Assembly: GCF_020535245.1 (NCBI RefSeq)
Contig: NZ_CP084910.1
Coordinates: 2,332,501-2,396,500 of the forward strand
Length of the DNA stretch: 64,000 bases
DNA from: Asticcacaulis sp. AND118
GTDB taxonomy: Bacteria; Pseudomonadota; Alphaproteobacteria; Caulobacterales; Caulobacteraceae
Direction: 5' to 3'
Below are positions 24,280 to 33,567 of this stretch, one piece after another (within the stretch, counting starts at the first letter, position 1; every line of letters starts with the position of its first letter). Below the pieces are notes generated by a model. The model was not told the DNA's origin. It did no database searches and worked only from the letters and a program-made list of their open reading frames with translations. Made by a program: the position numbers and the translations under genes.

Positions 24280-26862
24280 CTACCTCGAAGGCGCAATAAC
24301 CAGCTTTTGCAGGACGACATTGTCGTCGATACGCCATATCTTGAGAGTGTGCTTTCCCGAAGCCACCCCTTCAAACGTCGCGTCAAGCCATTCTGCATTA
24401 CCGATCACAGCCTTATACCAAGCCTGCTCCTGAGGCGTATTGGCCCCCCCACCGGTCGGCTGCAAGATAGAGCTCAGGATTTGTGGCGCACCGTCGTCCA
24501 AAGAGACTCCTACACGCACTCCCCCTTTGGAAGACGTATCCAAGGTCGGTGAAAGGACGAGCCGGACCCGGATCGCTCCGCCTTGAGCGGTGTCTAAGTC
24601 ATAGTCCAGCCGCACATTGTCCTCTGTCGTTGAACTTGCCACGCCTTGCGGATAGGAAATCATCGCGCCCTTGGCGTGGCCGAGGTCGTTGATGGCTCTC
24701 CATTCTACGCCGTTGCCTTTCATCGCGCGGGTATAATCAACCGCCTCGATGACACGTTCATCCGCCGCCCGGACAGTCCGGGCTGATTTGAACAGCGGTG
24801 CCACTGACAGCTTGTCGGAAGGGGTTTCACCGGCCACCCGCGTAATGCTTGGCATGGTTTGCTGGGTGGGGTCATTCCAGATGACATAGCTCATATGGAC
24901 CTGATTGATCATTCCGTCCCATTTACCGCCATTAAGCGCGTGGTATTGATCGGTTAGGTCCCGATCGCGTTGGAAAGCCGTTTCGACCCAGTCCGCGAAG
25001 AAATTCGCCCTTGCATCGTTACGGGAAGCGAGCCGTTTGTTCCAGGCCGCCGCGTAATACATCCCGTAGAGATTTCCGATAGCTTCGGTCGGATATTCGA
25101 CAATCTGGAAATAGGCACTCAGGGCTTCGACGGGCAACTTCGCCTTGACGGTGCGGATGTGTGCAATGAGGGTCTGCCATTCGTCAACAATAGCGCCGAA
25201 CTCTCCGCCCTCCAGTTCCGGGCCCGTGTCTTCCCCAATGGCATAGGTATTCTGATCGAGAAGTTCGGGTTTGCGGCGCGATGCGAGGCGGCTGTATTCG
25301 GAAAGGATCGCACCAATCTCCGTGGCGTGTTCGGAGCCGAATATTTCTGTCGCCCATTCGCGCGGGTAGCCGGCCATGGCTTCAGGCGTCATCTGTTCGG
25401 GGTTCCAAGCCATTTTCATGAAAAAGCTCAGTGGATACTCCATCGGCTTGATGTCGCCGACATTCACGATCCACAGATTGCGGGCCCCGCGGTTGTAGGC
25501 GAGGTCCATCTGCTGCCAGACCTTCCCGATCTGGTTCGTGTTGAGCCACTTATAATTGCGCGGTGCGCCCACATAGTCGAAGTGGTAATAAACACCGTAT
25601 CCGCCCTTTCGATCCAGCCTATCCTGACCGGCAACCGGCAGACGACGGATCTGCCCCCAGTTGTCGTCCGCGAACAACAGCGTCACGTCGTCCGGCACCT
25701 TCATACCGTGATCGTAATATTGCTGCACCTCCTTATAGAGCGCCCAGACTTGAGGCGTTTTCTCCGCAGGCTTCTTCGTGACATCGGCGATTATCTGCCG
25801 TTGATCATGAACGATCTTTTCCAGCAGTTCAGTCGCCGTACCTTCGGACATGGGTTCGTCGCCATCGCCGCGCATGCCGACCGTCACGAGGCTTTCATAA
25901 CCGCCCTTACCGGGCTTGGACATCATCCGCTCAATGCCTCCGCGCCAAAACGCCCTTAAATTAGAGGCATTGGTCGCGTAATCCCATTTTCCTCCGGTGA
26001 CGCCGCCTTCCTTATTCAGATGCCACTCTTTGTGTGCCCGCATCATGGGCTCATGATGCGATGTCCCCATCACCACACCCCTCTCGTCAGCGATCTTCGG
26101 GCTCTGCGGGTCGTCGACGGCGAACGCTTTACCCCACATGGCGGGCCAGATATAGTTCCCTTTCAGTCTCAGGGTTAGCTCAAAGACGTTTTCGTACATT
26201 CTGGCGTTAACCCCGCCAAATGTTTTCGTCGCCCATCCCTTAAGTGCCGGGTCTTCGTCATTGATGAAAATGCCGCGATAGCGAACCTTCGGGCGATCCG
26301 ATTGCGCGCCTGACGTTACAAACAGATTAGCCTTCGGCGTGACCGGCGCGTCCGCCCACCAGTGCCAAGGCGATACCCCCATCTTCTCGGATATGTCGTA
26401 CATACCGTAAACCGCCCCGCGCCTGTCGGCACCAATTATGACCAAGGCGCGTTTGATGCCAGGCAGCGGATTGTCGATGACAGTCTGAGTGAAGGCCTCC
26501 CAGTTTCCCTTGACGGCACCGACATCGATCTTGTGCGCCTTGACGAGGCGATCGATCACTGGACTTTGACCGAGGACGCCCACAATGACGACCTCGCCTT
26601 CTATACTTTTTAGATCGTTCCTCGGCTTAGACGAAGCCCCGGAGACACGGCGCAGATCGTCCGCAAAGTCCGCAGCCACATGACGCACGGCGCTGTCGGC
26701 GGCAGCATCCACATAAACGGAAACAGGCTTTCCGTCGCGGATCAGAGCCAGGCTTCGCGGCCTCTCATTCTCGCAAACACTGACGGGCCTTTCACAAGCG
26801 CTGCCCGCTACTGCACATATTGTGCTGAGGGCTATCGAAAGGGCAAAAATCGCCGGCTTCAT
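24280..26862 (-). CDS. GH115 xylan alpha-1,2-glucuronidase
   Basis: GH115 enzymes remove glucuronic acid or its 4-O-methyl ester from xylan. The 860-residue protein has an N-terminal signal peptide (MKPAIFALSIALSTICAVAG). GH115 markers are the early KVRYRGIFINDEDPALKGWA segment, ELTLRLKGNYIWPAMWGKAF, GVVMGTSHHEPMMRAHKEW, LLFADDNWGQIRRLP, YYHFDYVGAPRNYKWLNTNQ and PLSFFMKMAWNP. The C-terminal domain contains the SPTLDTSSKGGVRVGVSLDD beta fold. The start at 26862 is preferred (SD GGGAG) over an upstream TTG. Base composition is lower in G+C than most neighbours, which suggests acquisition. It is probably periplasmic. Confidence 0.93.
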   Translation of the reverse strand: MKPAIFALSIALSTICAVAGSACERPVSVCENERPRSLALIRDGKPVSVYVDAAADSAVRHVAADFADDLRRVSGASSKPRNDLKSIEGEVVIVGVLGQSPVIDRLVKAHKIDVGAVKGNWEAFTQTVIDNPLPGIKRALVIIGADRRGAVYGMYDISEKMGVSPWHWWADAPVTPKANLFVTSGAQSDRPKVRYRGIFINDEDPALKGWATKTFGGVNARMYENVFELTLRLKGNYIWPAMWGKAFAVDDPQSPKIADERGVVMGTSHHEPMMRAHKEWHLNKEGGVTGGKWDYATNASNLRAFWRGGIERMMSKPGKGGYESLVTVGMRGDGDEPMSEGTATELLEKIVHDQRQIIADVTKKPAEKTPQVWALYKEVQQYYDHGMKVPDDVTLLFADDNWGQIRRLPVAGQDRLDRKGGYGVYYHFDYVGAPRNYKWLNTNQIGKVWQQMDLAYNRGARNLWIVNVGDIKPMEYPLSFFMKMAWNPEQMTPEAMAGYPREWATEIFGSEHATEIGAILSEYSRLASRRKPELLDQNTYAIGEDTGPELEGGEFGAIVDEWQTLIAHIRTVKAKLPVEALSAYFQIVEYPTEAIGNLYGMYYAAAWNKRLASRNDARANFFADWVETAFQRDRDLTDQYHALNGGKWDGMINQVHMSYVIWNDPTQQTMPSITRVAGETPSDKLSVAPLFKSARTVRAADERVIEAVDYTRAMKGNGVEWRAINDLGHAKGAMISYPQGVASSTTEDNVRLDYDLDTAQGGAIRVRLVLSPTLDTSSKGGVRVGVSLDDGAPQILSSILQPTGGGANTPQEQAWYKAVIGNAEWLDATFEGVASGKHTLKIWRIDDNVVLQKLVIAPSR

Positions 26863-26953
26863 GTTTGCTCCCAAGGCTAGCGCCCGTTCTTATGATTGAT
26901 CGACAAGTCAGCGATGCGCAAACTGGTCTTACCTATCATAAAAAACATATGTG

Positions 26954-26966
26954 GGTAGCGCTATCA
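26954..26966. promoter_or_regulatory. LacI/XylR-like operator upstream of GH115
   Basis: GGTAGCGCTATCA is a near-perfect inverted repeat around AGCGCT, about 90 bases upstream of the GH115 start. It resembles TGGTAGCGCTACCA-like sites of Caulobacter LacI-family sugar regulators such as XylR. The cognate regulator is not in this window. Confidence 0.6.
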
Positions 26967-27310
26967 AGAAGGAAGTTTATTCAAGAACGCGATATCTTCC
27001 CTCAAGCAGGGATCAGGATATTAACGTTTAAAAACAGATATATAAAAAATTTTGGATACAGCCTCACGCTCCATGGGCACCCTGAATGGTCTGATCAATT
27101 TTCAATTTTTATTTTACTTATGCCGTCGGGCCTCACAAAAGGCCCACGCTTAATATCCCCACTTGGCTCAGTCGGGATGCGCTGGGTCGCGGCCAGCGTT
27201 CCCGAAGGTTGGCCGCAGACGAACTTTTCGGAAGCGGTGTGAGCGATACCCTCATCGTCTGCCTTACCGGAGACGCCCAACCGCCCAGCATCATATGTGT
27301 GAGCGGCCCC
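26967..27310. other. Intergenic region, no recognised gene
   Basis: AT-rich up to about 27120, then G+C-rich. Short open frames, including a 61-codon frame on the minus strand at 27095-27280, have no ribosome site or recognised motif. The sharp composition change near 27120 may be the right border of the acquired segment. Confidence 0.45.
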
Positions 27311-28756
27311 CTACCTGACCTCAAACTTCGTGCCTGATCTGAAAGCGCCAACCGTTGCTTCCCACCCTTGGCCGGCGGCAAGGTTGTCGGCGTTTGCCAA
27401 ACGCACCGCGAAACGGGGGTCAGCCTTGAGACGCGCGTCCGCATCCGGCAATGCCAGAAGCACCTCATACGCGCCCGACGGCAAGCCGGCAGGCAGGAAT
27501 ACGGCGAGGGTTTCCGTCGCTTTCCTGCCCGGCATCCATTTGCGGGGATCTGTGCCCGACGCTTCGAGGCGATGAACCGCACCGGTTGCTGTATGACGCA
27601 GGACGATTTCCACTGGACGCGAATTATACAGCCGCGCCCAGCCCGCATTTCGCACCGTCAACGACAAAGACAGCGACGCGCCCCGGTCGGCGACAACCGG
27701 GTGGCTCAGGCGGATCAGTTCGAAGCGGTAACCCAGGCTGCGGCGCACCTCGGTCATGCAGCCTTCGCGGGTCCAGTTGTCGTGGAACAGGCGGCGGTAA
27801 TAGCCGTCGTTCAGGTAGGTGAGATTATAGCGCGCGCCTTCGGCGCGGATGTCGGCGCAGGTCGTGCGCGGCAGGGGGTGGGGATCATCCGCCGGGTTGC
27901 AGGTTTCGCCACCGAACGGGGCCAGATCGCCCAAGGCGTCTATATATTGCTGCTGTCCGGCGCGAACCGTGGCGTTTTCCTCGAACGTGCCGACATCGGT
28001 GGCGCTGGCCAGAAAACAGTCGTTGTGAAACCCGACGCGGTAGGTTCCGTTCAGAGCCGCATCGACCGCCGGAAGGGTCGGCGTCCAGTCCTGAATATAA
28101 GGTGGATAGCGAAACTGAATGAAGCGCGTGGAGGGTACGGCATCAAGCAGGGCATCGCGAATACGGGTGCGGTTTTCCCACGTAGTGAGGTCATTGGAAG
28201 ACGTATGCCATTCGCCCCACGCGCCAATAAACCCGGCCTGAACGAAGGCGATAATATCGACATTGCGCTGAAGCACGGGTTTGAGTTGCGCCAGATGCCC
28301 CAGCGTCCGCGTCAGACTGGCATCCTGTGCGTTGCGGTATTCGGTCTCGCCGCGCGGATAGTTATAGGTCGCGCGCACGATCAGCTTGACCCCGCCTCGC
28401 CGGGCCGTTTCGAACGCGGCGTCGAGTTTCATCAGATAGGCCGCCGGAAGGTCGGTATTGCGATAGGCTTCGAGGTCGATGCGGACATAGATCAGTCGGT
28501 AACCCGCGTCAAAGGCCTCAGCGATTTGACGGGCGTTCAGGTTTTCGAGGGTGGCGCCGGCGGCCTGATAGAAGCCGCGCTCGGGATTGGCGAAGTCGGC
28601 GTCCGTCGGGGTGAACGTCGTTTGCACGACGCTGGGTGCGGGTGCCGTCGGCGCAGGCACAGGAGAGGCCGCGCCTCCGCTTCCACAGGCGGCCAGCAGC
28701 GCGGCGAGCGCCGCCGCGGGCATGAGGGAAGGTCTCCGATAGGGCCTGGAGGTCAT
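27311..28756 (-). CDS. DUF4832/DUF4874 lipoprotein, probable glycan-related
   Basis: A 481-residue protein with a lipoprotein signal (AALAALLAAC, lipobox Cys about residue 25), so it is lipid-anchored. The body shows the DUF4874 TIM-like start (ANPERGFYQAAGA, RLIYVRIDLEAYRNTDLP, RGGVKLIVRATYNYP, FVQAGFIGAWGEWHTSSND). The DUF4832 module follows with VGFHNDCFLAS, YLNDGYYRRL and LIRLSHPVV. These paired domains occur in secreted proteins of polysaccharide-degrading bacteria, and GFIGAWGEWH resembles a glycosidase active-site strand; activity is unproven. It follows TBDR-2 by 58 bases on the same strand and may be co-transcribed. Confidence 0.85.
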   Translation of the reverse strand: MTSRPYRRPSLMPAAALAALLAACGSGGAASPVPAPTAPAPSVVQTTFTPTDADFANPERGFYQAAGATLENLNARQIAEAFDAGYRLIYVRIDLEAYRNTDLPAAYLMKLDAAFETARRGGVKLIVRATYNYPRGETEYRNAQDASLTRTLGHLAQLKPVLQRNVDIIAFVQAGFIGAWGEWHTSSNDLTTWENRTRIRDALLDAVPSTRFIQFRYPPYIQDWTPTLPAVDAALNGTYRVGFHNDCFLASATDVGTFEENATVRAGQQQYIDALGDLAPFGGETCNPADDPHPLPRTTCADIRAEGARYNLTYLNDGYYRRLFHDNWTREGCMTEVRRSLGYRFELIRLSHPVVADRGASLSLSLTVRNAGWARLYNSRPVEIVLRHTATGAVHRLEASGTDPRKWMPGRKATETLAVFLPAGLPSGAYEVLLALPDADARLKADPRFAVRLANADNLAAGQGWEATVGAFRSGTKFEVR

Positions 28757-28814
28757 GCAATCTCCGTATGTGTATGGAAATGGCCGGCCGCAGACGTGCG
28801 ACCGGCATATCGCT

Positions 28815-31634
28815 TTAGAAGCGGTAGCTCAGGCCCAGCTTGAGCGACGCGCCATAGCGGTAATAGCCCTGCGGCAGCAGCGGATTGCCGTTGATGCTGT
28901 AGGTATTGGCCTCGTCCAGCAGGTTCTGCCCTTCGAGCGTGACATCCATCTTGTCGTTGATCTTGTACGCGGCGTGCGCCGTAACCCAGGTGATCGGGTC
29001 AGCCTCTTCGTTGTAGCCGCCGCCCAGCACGTTGATCGCCGTAACGAAGCCTTCGGTATGGTCCCCGGAGAGGCTCAGCGAGATCGGACCGCGTTCATAG
29101 AAGACGCCCAGCGAATAGACGGAGGGGGCGATACCTTCAAGCGGGCGCTCCTCGTCTCCGACCCAGCTCGACGACCAGTTGCGCGTATATTGCGCCCGCA
29201 GGCCGAACCCGTTGTCCATGAAGTGCTGGAGACCGACTTCGATACCCTTGACCTTGGCGTAATCGCCATTGATCGGGCGGCTGACATTGAACAGATAGCC
29301 CGGCACGCCGATGTCCTGACCCGGCTCCCAACTGGTGGTGATCTGATCCTTGATATATTTGCTGAACACCGCGACGTTGAAAATCGAGTTGCGCCCGAAA
29401 TAGTATTCCAGCGACAGATCGACCTGATTGGCGGAATAGGGTTTCAGCGCGGCGTTGCCGCCATAGATCTGCGTGAACTCACCCCACGATACGCTTTCCG
29501 TGGTGTTGGTCGGCGCGAGGGTCTCGACCGACGGGCGGGCCATGGTCTGCGCCATGCCGAAGCGCAGGCGCAGTTCCTCGGTGATCCTGTAGTTCACATT
29601 GAGCGACGGCAGGACGTAGGTGTAGTCGCTTTCCTGCGTCACCGGCGACGGGGTGTCGTAAACCGCCGTGTAGTTGAACGCGCCGTTTTCGATGATGCTC
29701 AAAATCTTGGCGTCCCAGGCCTGAGACGTCGTCTGGGTGTGAACGATGCGCACGCCGGCATTACCGCTCCAGCGGTCGGTGGCGAAATTGGCCTGGAGGA
29801 AGCCCGACCAGGTCTTTTCGCCGACGCGGTAGCTTTGCAGCGGGTTCCATACAGGAGCTGCGGCCGCATAGTTATAGGTGCCCCCGCCCGGACGCGGTTT
29901 GCCGTTATAGGCGGCCAGAGCGCGCTGATAGGCGGCCACGTCGAAGGCCAGGAAGTTGCGCGGGAAATCGGCGCTGACCTCGTCCATGAAGTTGGGCAGC
30001 GAGAAGCTGCGCGAAATCACCGTGCCGTCGAGTGCCCCGACATTGATGGCGTAATTGCCGGAATAGTAGTCGGCGCCGCCGGTCAGGGCGTTATTGACAA
30101 GGTCGCGCGACTTCTTGCGGTCGGTATAGGTGACGCCGAACTGCACGTTTTCGAGCCAGCCGCGGCTGGCGGCCCATTTGCCGGTAAAGGATGCGCCGGT
30201 GATCTCATCGTCGATATTGTCGCCCGCCAGCGAGAAGTAGTGGGTATTGAAATCCGCGTCGCTAAACTGACCGTTGGCCAGTCCGGAGGCCAGATCGCGC
30301 CCATCGTCGAAATCGACCGTGACGTTCGGCACGCGCGCGCCGGTCAGCGAGATGTGGGCGGTGTTGGGCTGGTTCATGCGCAGCACGACATAGCTGTCCT
30401 GCCCGCCCGAATGGCGTGAAGAGGTCGAACGATAGAGGTCGCCGGTCAGGGTCAGGCTGTCAGACACATTCCATTCGGCATTGACGCCGAACAGTTGGGT
30501 TTCGACCACCCGGTACGAGGTCTGGTTCAGCAATTCCGGGTTCATCCGCATTTCGGGATCGGGATTGTCCATGTCGAAGCTGGTGACGATGCCGTCCTGA
30601 ATCACCATATTGGACCAGCGGCCGGGCGCGTAGAGCGGGTAGAAGGACTGCTGATAGCCGACCTGCGGCGAGTCGAGCTTGGTCGTCAGGCCGTCCAGGA
30701 CCAGACGGAAGCGGTCGCTGGGACGCCATTCCAGCTTGGCCGTATAGGCGGTGCGCTTCTTCTGTTCCAGAATCGAGCCGACGCGGAACTGACCCGGTCC
30801 GATAAGGCCGTACTCCTCTTCGTCCAGTACGCCATTATTGTTCGGATCGATACTGCCGCCCCAGGCATTGCCCCACAACCAGCTCTCGTCGGTCGGATCG
30901 GCGTTGCGCGTCCAGCCGCCGTCGTTGCCGGCCACGTCCGTACGGTCGTCACGTTCTTCGGCCACCACCCCCAGCAGAATGCCGAGCGTGTCACCGGCGA
31001 AGGTATTGCTGAATACGCCTGAGAATTTCCGGCCGTCCAGTTCGGACATGCGGTTGCGGTCACCTTCGAGGCGGACGATGCCCTGCAGGCCCCGCTTGTC
31101 GAAGGGACTGGCCGAACGCAGGTTGATCAGGCCGCCGATAGCGCCTTCGGTATTGGCGGCCTCCGCGCCCTTGATGACATCGGCGCCGCTGATGACGTCG
31201 GACGGCAGCACGTCGTAGGCGAAGTCGCGGCCCGCCCCATCGGTGGCAAGGATGCGGCCGTTGAAGGTCGAAAGCGTGTATTCGGGTCCCAGGCCGCGGA
31301 CGCTGACCTTCTGCCCCTCCCCGCCCGCCGTGCGGGAAATCGACACGCCGGTGATATGGCTCAGCGAGTCGGCGACGTTGTCATCCGGGAACATGCCCAG
31401 CTCCAGCGCGCTGATCGAATCCTGCACGGTGGCGGCGTCGCGCTTCAGCTTGACGGCACGCGCCACGCTGCCGCGCACCCCGACGACCGTTATTTCCTCG
31501 ATAGCCTCAACGGGCGGCGCGTCCACGACCGACGGATCGGTCGGGACCTGAGCGATAGCCGTCCCGGCGGACAGAAGAGCGACAAGACCCGCGCCCGTCA
31601 GAACGGTGCTGCGAAGGGATGGGCGACGAAACAT
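28815..31634 (-). CDS. TonB-dependent receptor (TBDR-2), glycan locus
   Basis: A 939-residue receptor of the large Caulobacter-type TBDR group. A signal peptide (LTGAGLVALLSAGTAIA) precedes the TonB box EEITVVGVRGS; the plug has KRDAATVQDSISALELGMFP, DDNVADSLSHITGVSISR and EGQKVSVRGLGPEYT, and the barrel ends SLKLGLSYRF. The start at 31634 follows AGGGG. The upstream region carries several TTTCG/CGAAA boxes seen also before the aga operon, the GH36 and GH27 operons and the DeoR/TBDR-3 region. Import of oligosaccharides released by the linked GH36 and GH27 enzymes is inferred. Confidence 0.94.
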   Translation of the reverse strand: MFRRPSLRSTVLTGAGLVALLSAGTAIAQVPTDPSVVDAPPVEAIEEITVVGVRGSVARAVKLKRDAATVQDSISALELGMFPDDNVADSLSHITGVSISRTAGGEGQKVSVRGLGPEYTLSTFNGRILATDGAGRDFAYDVLPSDVISGADVIKGAEAANTEGAIGGLINLRSASPFDKRGLQGIVRLEGDRNRMSELDGRKFSGVFSNTFAGDTLGILLGVVAEERDDRTDVAGNDGGWTRNADPTDESWLWGNAWGGSIDPNNNGVLDEEEYGLIGPGQFRVGSILEQKKRTAYTAKLEWRPSDRFRLVLDGLTTKLDSPQVGYQQSFYPLYAPGRWSNMVIQDGIVTSFDMDNPDPEMRMNPELLNQTSYRVVETQLFGVNAEWNVSDSLTLTGDLYRSTSSRHSGGQDSYVVLRMNQPNTAHISLTGARVPNVTVDFDDGRDLASGLANGQFSDADFNTHYFSLAGDNIDDEITGASFTGKWAASRGWLENVQFGVTYTDRKKSRDLVNNALTGGADYYSGNYAINVGALDGTVISRSFSLPNFMDEVSADFPRNFLAFDVAAYQRALAAYNGKPRPGGGTYNYAAAAPVWNPLQSYRVGEKTWSGFLQANFATDRWSGNAGVRIVHTQTTSQAWDAKILSIIENGAFNYTAVYDTPSPVTQESDYTYVLPSLNVNYRITEELRLRFGMAQTMARPSVETLAPTNTTESVSWGEFTQIYGGNAALKPYSANQVDLSLEYYFGRNSIFNVAVFSKYIKDQITTSWEPGQDIGVPGYLFNVSRPINGDYAKVKGIEVGLQHFMDNGFGLRAQYTRNWSSSWVGDEERPLEGIAPSVYSLGVFYERGPISLSLSGDHTEGFVTAINVLGGGYNEEADPITWVTAHAAYKINDKMDVTLEGQNLLDEANTYSINGNPLLPQGYYRYGASLKLGLSYRF

Positions 31635-31686
31635 ATGTGAACCCCTGAATGGCTGCGGTGTGACAGCGAATGGTGGGAACCGCAAA

Positions 31687-31780
31687 TTTCGAACGTTTTT
31701 TCATGTTTCGATTTGCAGTTATATCTTGCAAAGAAGTGAACATCGGTTTCGCAAAACTGTCAAATCGAAACGTAACGAAA
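31687..31780. promoter_or_regulatory. TTTCG/CGAAA box cluster upstream of TBDR-2
   Basis: TTTCG occurs near 31687, 31705 and 31746, and CGAAA at 31766 and 31776, the last two spaced ten bases apart. Repeated T-rich boxes of this kind are typical of DeoR/AgaR-family operators. Confidence 0.6.
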
Positions 31781-31901
31781 TTTTATGCGATGTTGCATTT
31801 CGTTGCCGGTACGCCACAGGAGGCCCTCTGAGACCGTCGGATGCGCACCCGTTCTTGTCTGTAAGAGCGGGGTCGGAGGGCCGGTGCAAAAACGAAACGC
31901 G

Positions 31902-32612
31902 TCAGGCGATGCGCTGGGAAGCGGCCGGCCTCAACCAACGCAGAAGCGAGGGAGCGGCAAAGTCGGAGACGGTCAGGTCCGCGCCGGGATGCAGGCCGAC
32001 CTTTCGGGCGGGGCCCGTAATTTCAACGGTGGCGACGCCCGCCGCCAGCGCCGAGCTTATACCCGGCACGGAGTCCTCGAACGCCACGGCTTCGGACGCT
32101 TCGACGCCGAGACGCCGCAGGGCGTCCTGATAGGGCAAGGGATCGGGCTTGGCGCGCGGCAGTTCTTCGCCCAGCACCCGCGCGTCGAAACTGTCCGCCA
32201 GTCCCAGTACCCGCAGCGTGTGCTCGACATTGAGACGCGGCCCGTTGGTGACGAGCGCGCAGACCACGCCCTGCCCTTTCGCCCACGCGATGAGCGGCAA
32301 AAGACCCGGCATGGGCGACATCTGCGGCGTCAGGCGGCGATAGAGCGCCTCCTTTTCATCGGCCAGACGCCGCTGCGCATCAACAGACAGGCCCGGGAAA
32401 AAATGCCCGAAGATATTTTCGTTCGATTGCCCCGATACATGGCGATGAAAGTCCGCGTCGCTGAGGCTCACGCCCTGTGCCGCCAGAGTCTCGACCATCG
32501 CCTGACGGTGCAGGCCGTCCGTGTCGCTCAGCGTACCGTCCATGTCGAACAGAAGGGCCTTGAAACGCAAACCCTCAGGCAACGCAAGTTCACGCATCCC
32601 CAATTCAGGCAT
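31902..32612 (-). CDS. HAD-superfamily phosphatase/phosphomutase
   Basis: A 236-residue beta-phosphoglucomutase-like HAD. The nucleophile motif LLFDMDGTLSDT lies near residue 20, followed by an alpha-helical cap (HRQAMVETLAAQGVSL), ALVTNGPR (motif II), KPDPLPYQDALRRLG (motif III Lys) and AFEDSVPGISSALAAG (motif IV). It is the last gene of the aga-type operon and overlaps the kinase by eight bases. It could remove phosphate from a dead-end sugar phosphate or act as a sugar phosphatase; no tagatose-6-phosphate kinase is present, so its role in the pathway is unclear. Confidence 0.88.
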   Translation of the reverse strand: MPELGMRELALPEGLRFKALLFDMDGTLSDTDGLHRQAMVETLAAQGVSLSDADFHRHVSGQSNENIFGHFFPGLSVDAQRRLADEKEALYRRLTPQMSPMPGLLPLIAWAKGQGVVCALVTNGPRLNVEHTLRVLGLADSFDARVLGEELPRAKPDPLPYQDALRRLGVEASEAVAFEDSVPGISSALAAGVATVEITGPARKVGLHPGADLTVSDFAAPSLLRWLRPAASQRIA

Positions 32613-33567
32613 TAACGGGCAATCCGATCGGTTGTCCGCTCAGGCGCGCGGCGTAGAACGCCGCCCCAAGCGCGGGACTGTGACGCGGCACGATCAACCG
32701 GTAATCGGGCGAAAAGGCCGTGAGGCGCTCGCGGAAAGGATGCAGGATCAGTTCGCCGCCCTGAAACACGCCGCCGGAATAGGAAAGATTTACCGTCTCG
32801 CCGGGCGCATAGTCAAGTTTCACGCGGATGGCGTCAACAATGGCCGCCAGTTCGCGCCCGGCTTCGGCAAAGATGCGCTTCGCCTCGGCATCGCCCTGCG
32901 ACGCCGCTTTCGCCACCAGCCGCGACAGGGCGGCGATGCGGTCGCGCGATGGCGCGGCCTTGGCGTAAACATAGCCGCAGATATCGAGATCGCTCTTCAA
33001 CGCCAGTTCCTGCATCAGCAGGTCGTACAGCAACCCCCGCGGCAGACGTCCGTCGCCCATACGCGAAAAAGCGTTCAGTCCCTGCACGGCGATCCAGTAG
33101 GCCGAGCCCTCGTCGGAGAAGGTCTCGCCCCAGCCGCCGCCGCGCGCCTTCAGGCCCTTATGCTCCCCGTAGCCGATCGACCCGGTCCCGGCGACGATAT
33201 TGATGCCATCCTCACCGGCCAGCGATCCGGCCCAGCCGCAGATCATGTCATTTCCACAGGCATAGCGATGGTGGCCCAGCACGGCTTCGGGGATCACATC
33301 GAGAAACGGCTGCGCCGAGCTGTCCTCACCATGCGCCGGAAGGCCGAAAAAGGCGTAGATGATATCCTGCGGTTTGGCGCCGGCCTGAGCCAGCACCGCT
33401 TCCACCCCGTCGTGCAGAAGGGCGTGGAGCCCTTCGAACCCGATCTGGATATAGTAGCTGGGGCCGCCCTCGTGCCGGGATACCACCTGCCCGACGGCAT
33501 CGGTCAGGATGAAGGCGGTCTTGGTGCCGCCCCCGTCCACGCCCAGAAAATAGCCCGGCCCCGCCAT
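32605..33567 (-). CDS. BadF/BadG-type ATPase, probable N-acetylhexosamine kinase
   Basis: An actin-fold kinase of 320 residues with phosphate-1 loop GVDGGGTKTAFILTD, connecting GNDMICGWAGSLAG, the phosphate-2 NIVAGTGSIGYG loop, and WGETFSDEGSAYWIAVQGL, the pattern of GlcNAc kinases (NAGK group). Next to AgaS and KbaZ it most likely phosphorylates N-acetylgalactosamine or galactosamine. Start and stop are each coupled to neighbours by overlaps (TGATG with agaS). Confidence 0.88.
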   Translation of the reverse strand: MAGPGYFLGVDGGGTKTAFILTDAVGQVVSRHEGGPSYYIQIGFEGLHALLHDGVEAVLAQAGAKPQDIIYAFFGLPAHGEDSSAQPFLDVIPEAVLGHHRYACGNDMICGWAGSLAGEDGINIVAGTGSIGYGEHKGLKARGGGWGETFSDEGSAYWIAVQGLNAFSRMGDGRLPRGLLYDLLMQELALKSDLDICGYVYAKAAPSRDRIAALSRLVAKAASQGDAEAKRIFAEAGRELAAIVDAIRVKLDYAPGETVNLSYSGGVFQGGELILHPFRERLTAFSPDYRLIVPRHSPALGAAFYAARLSGQPIGLPVNA

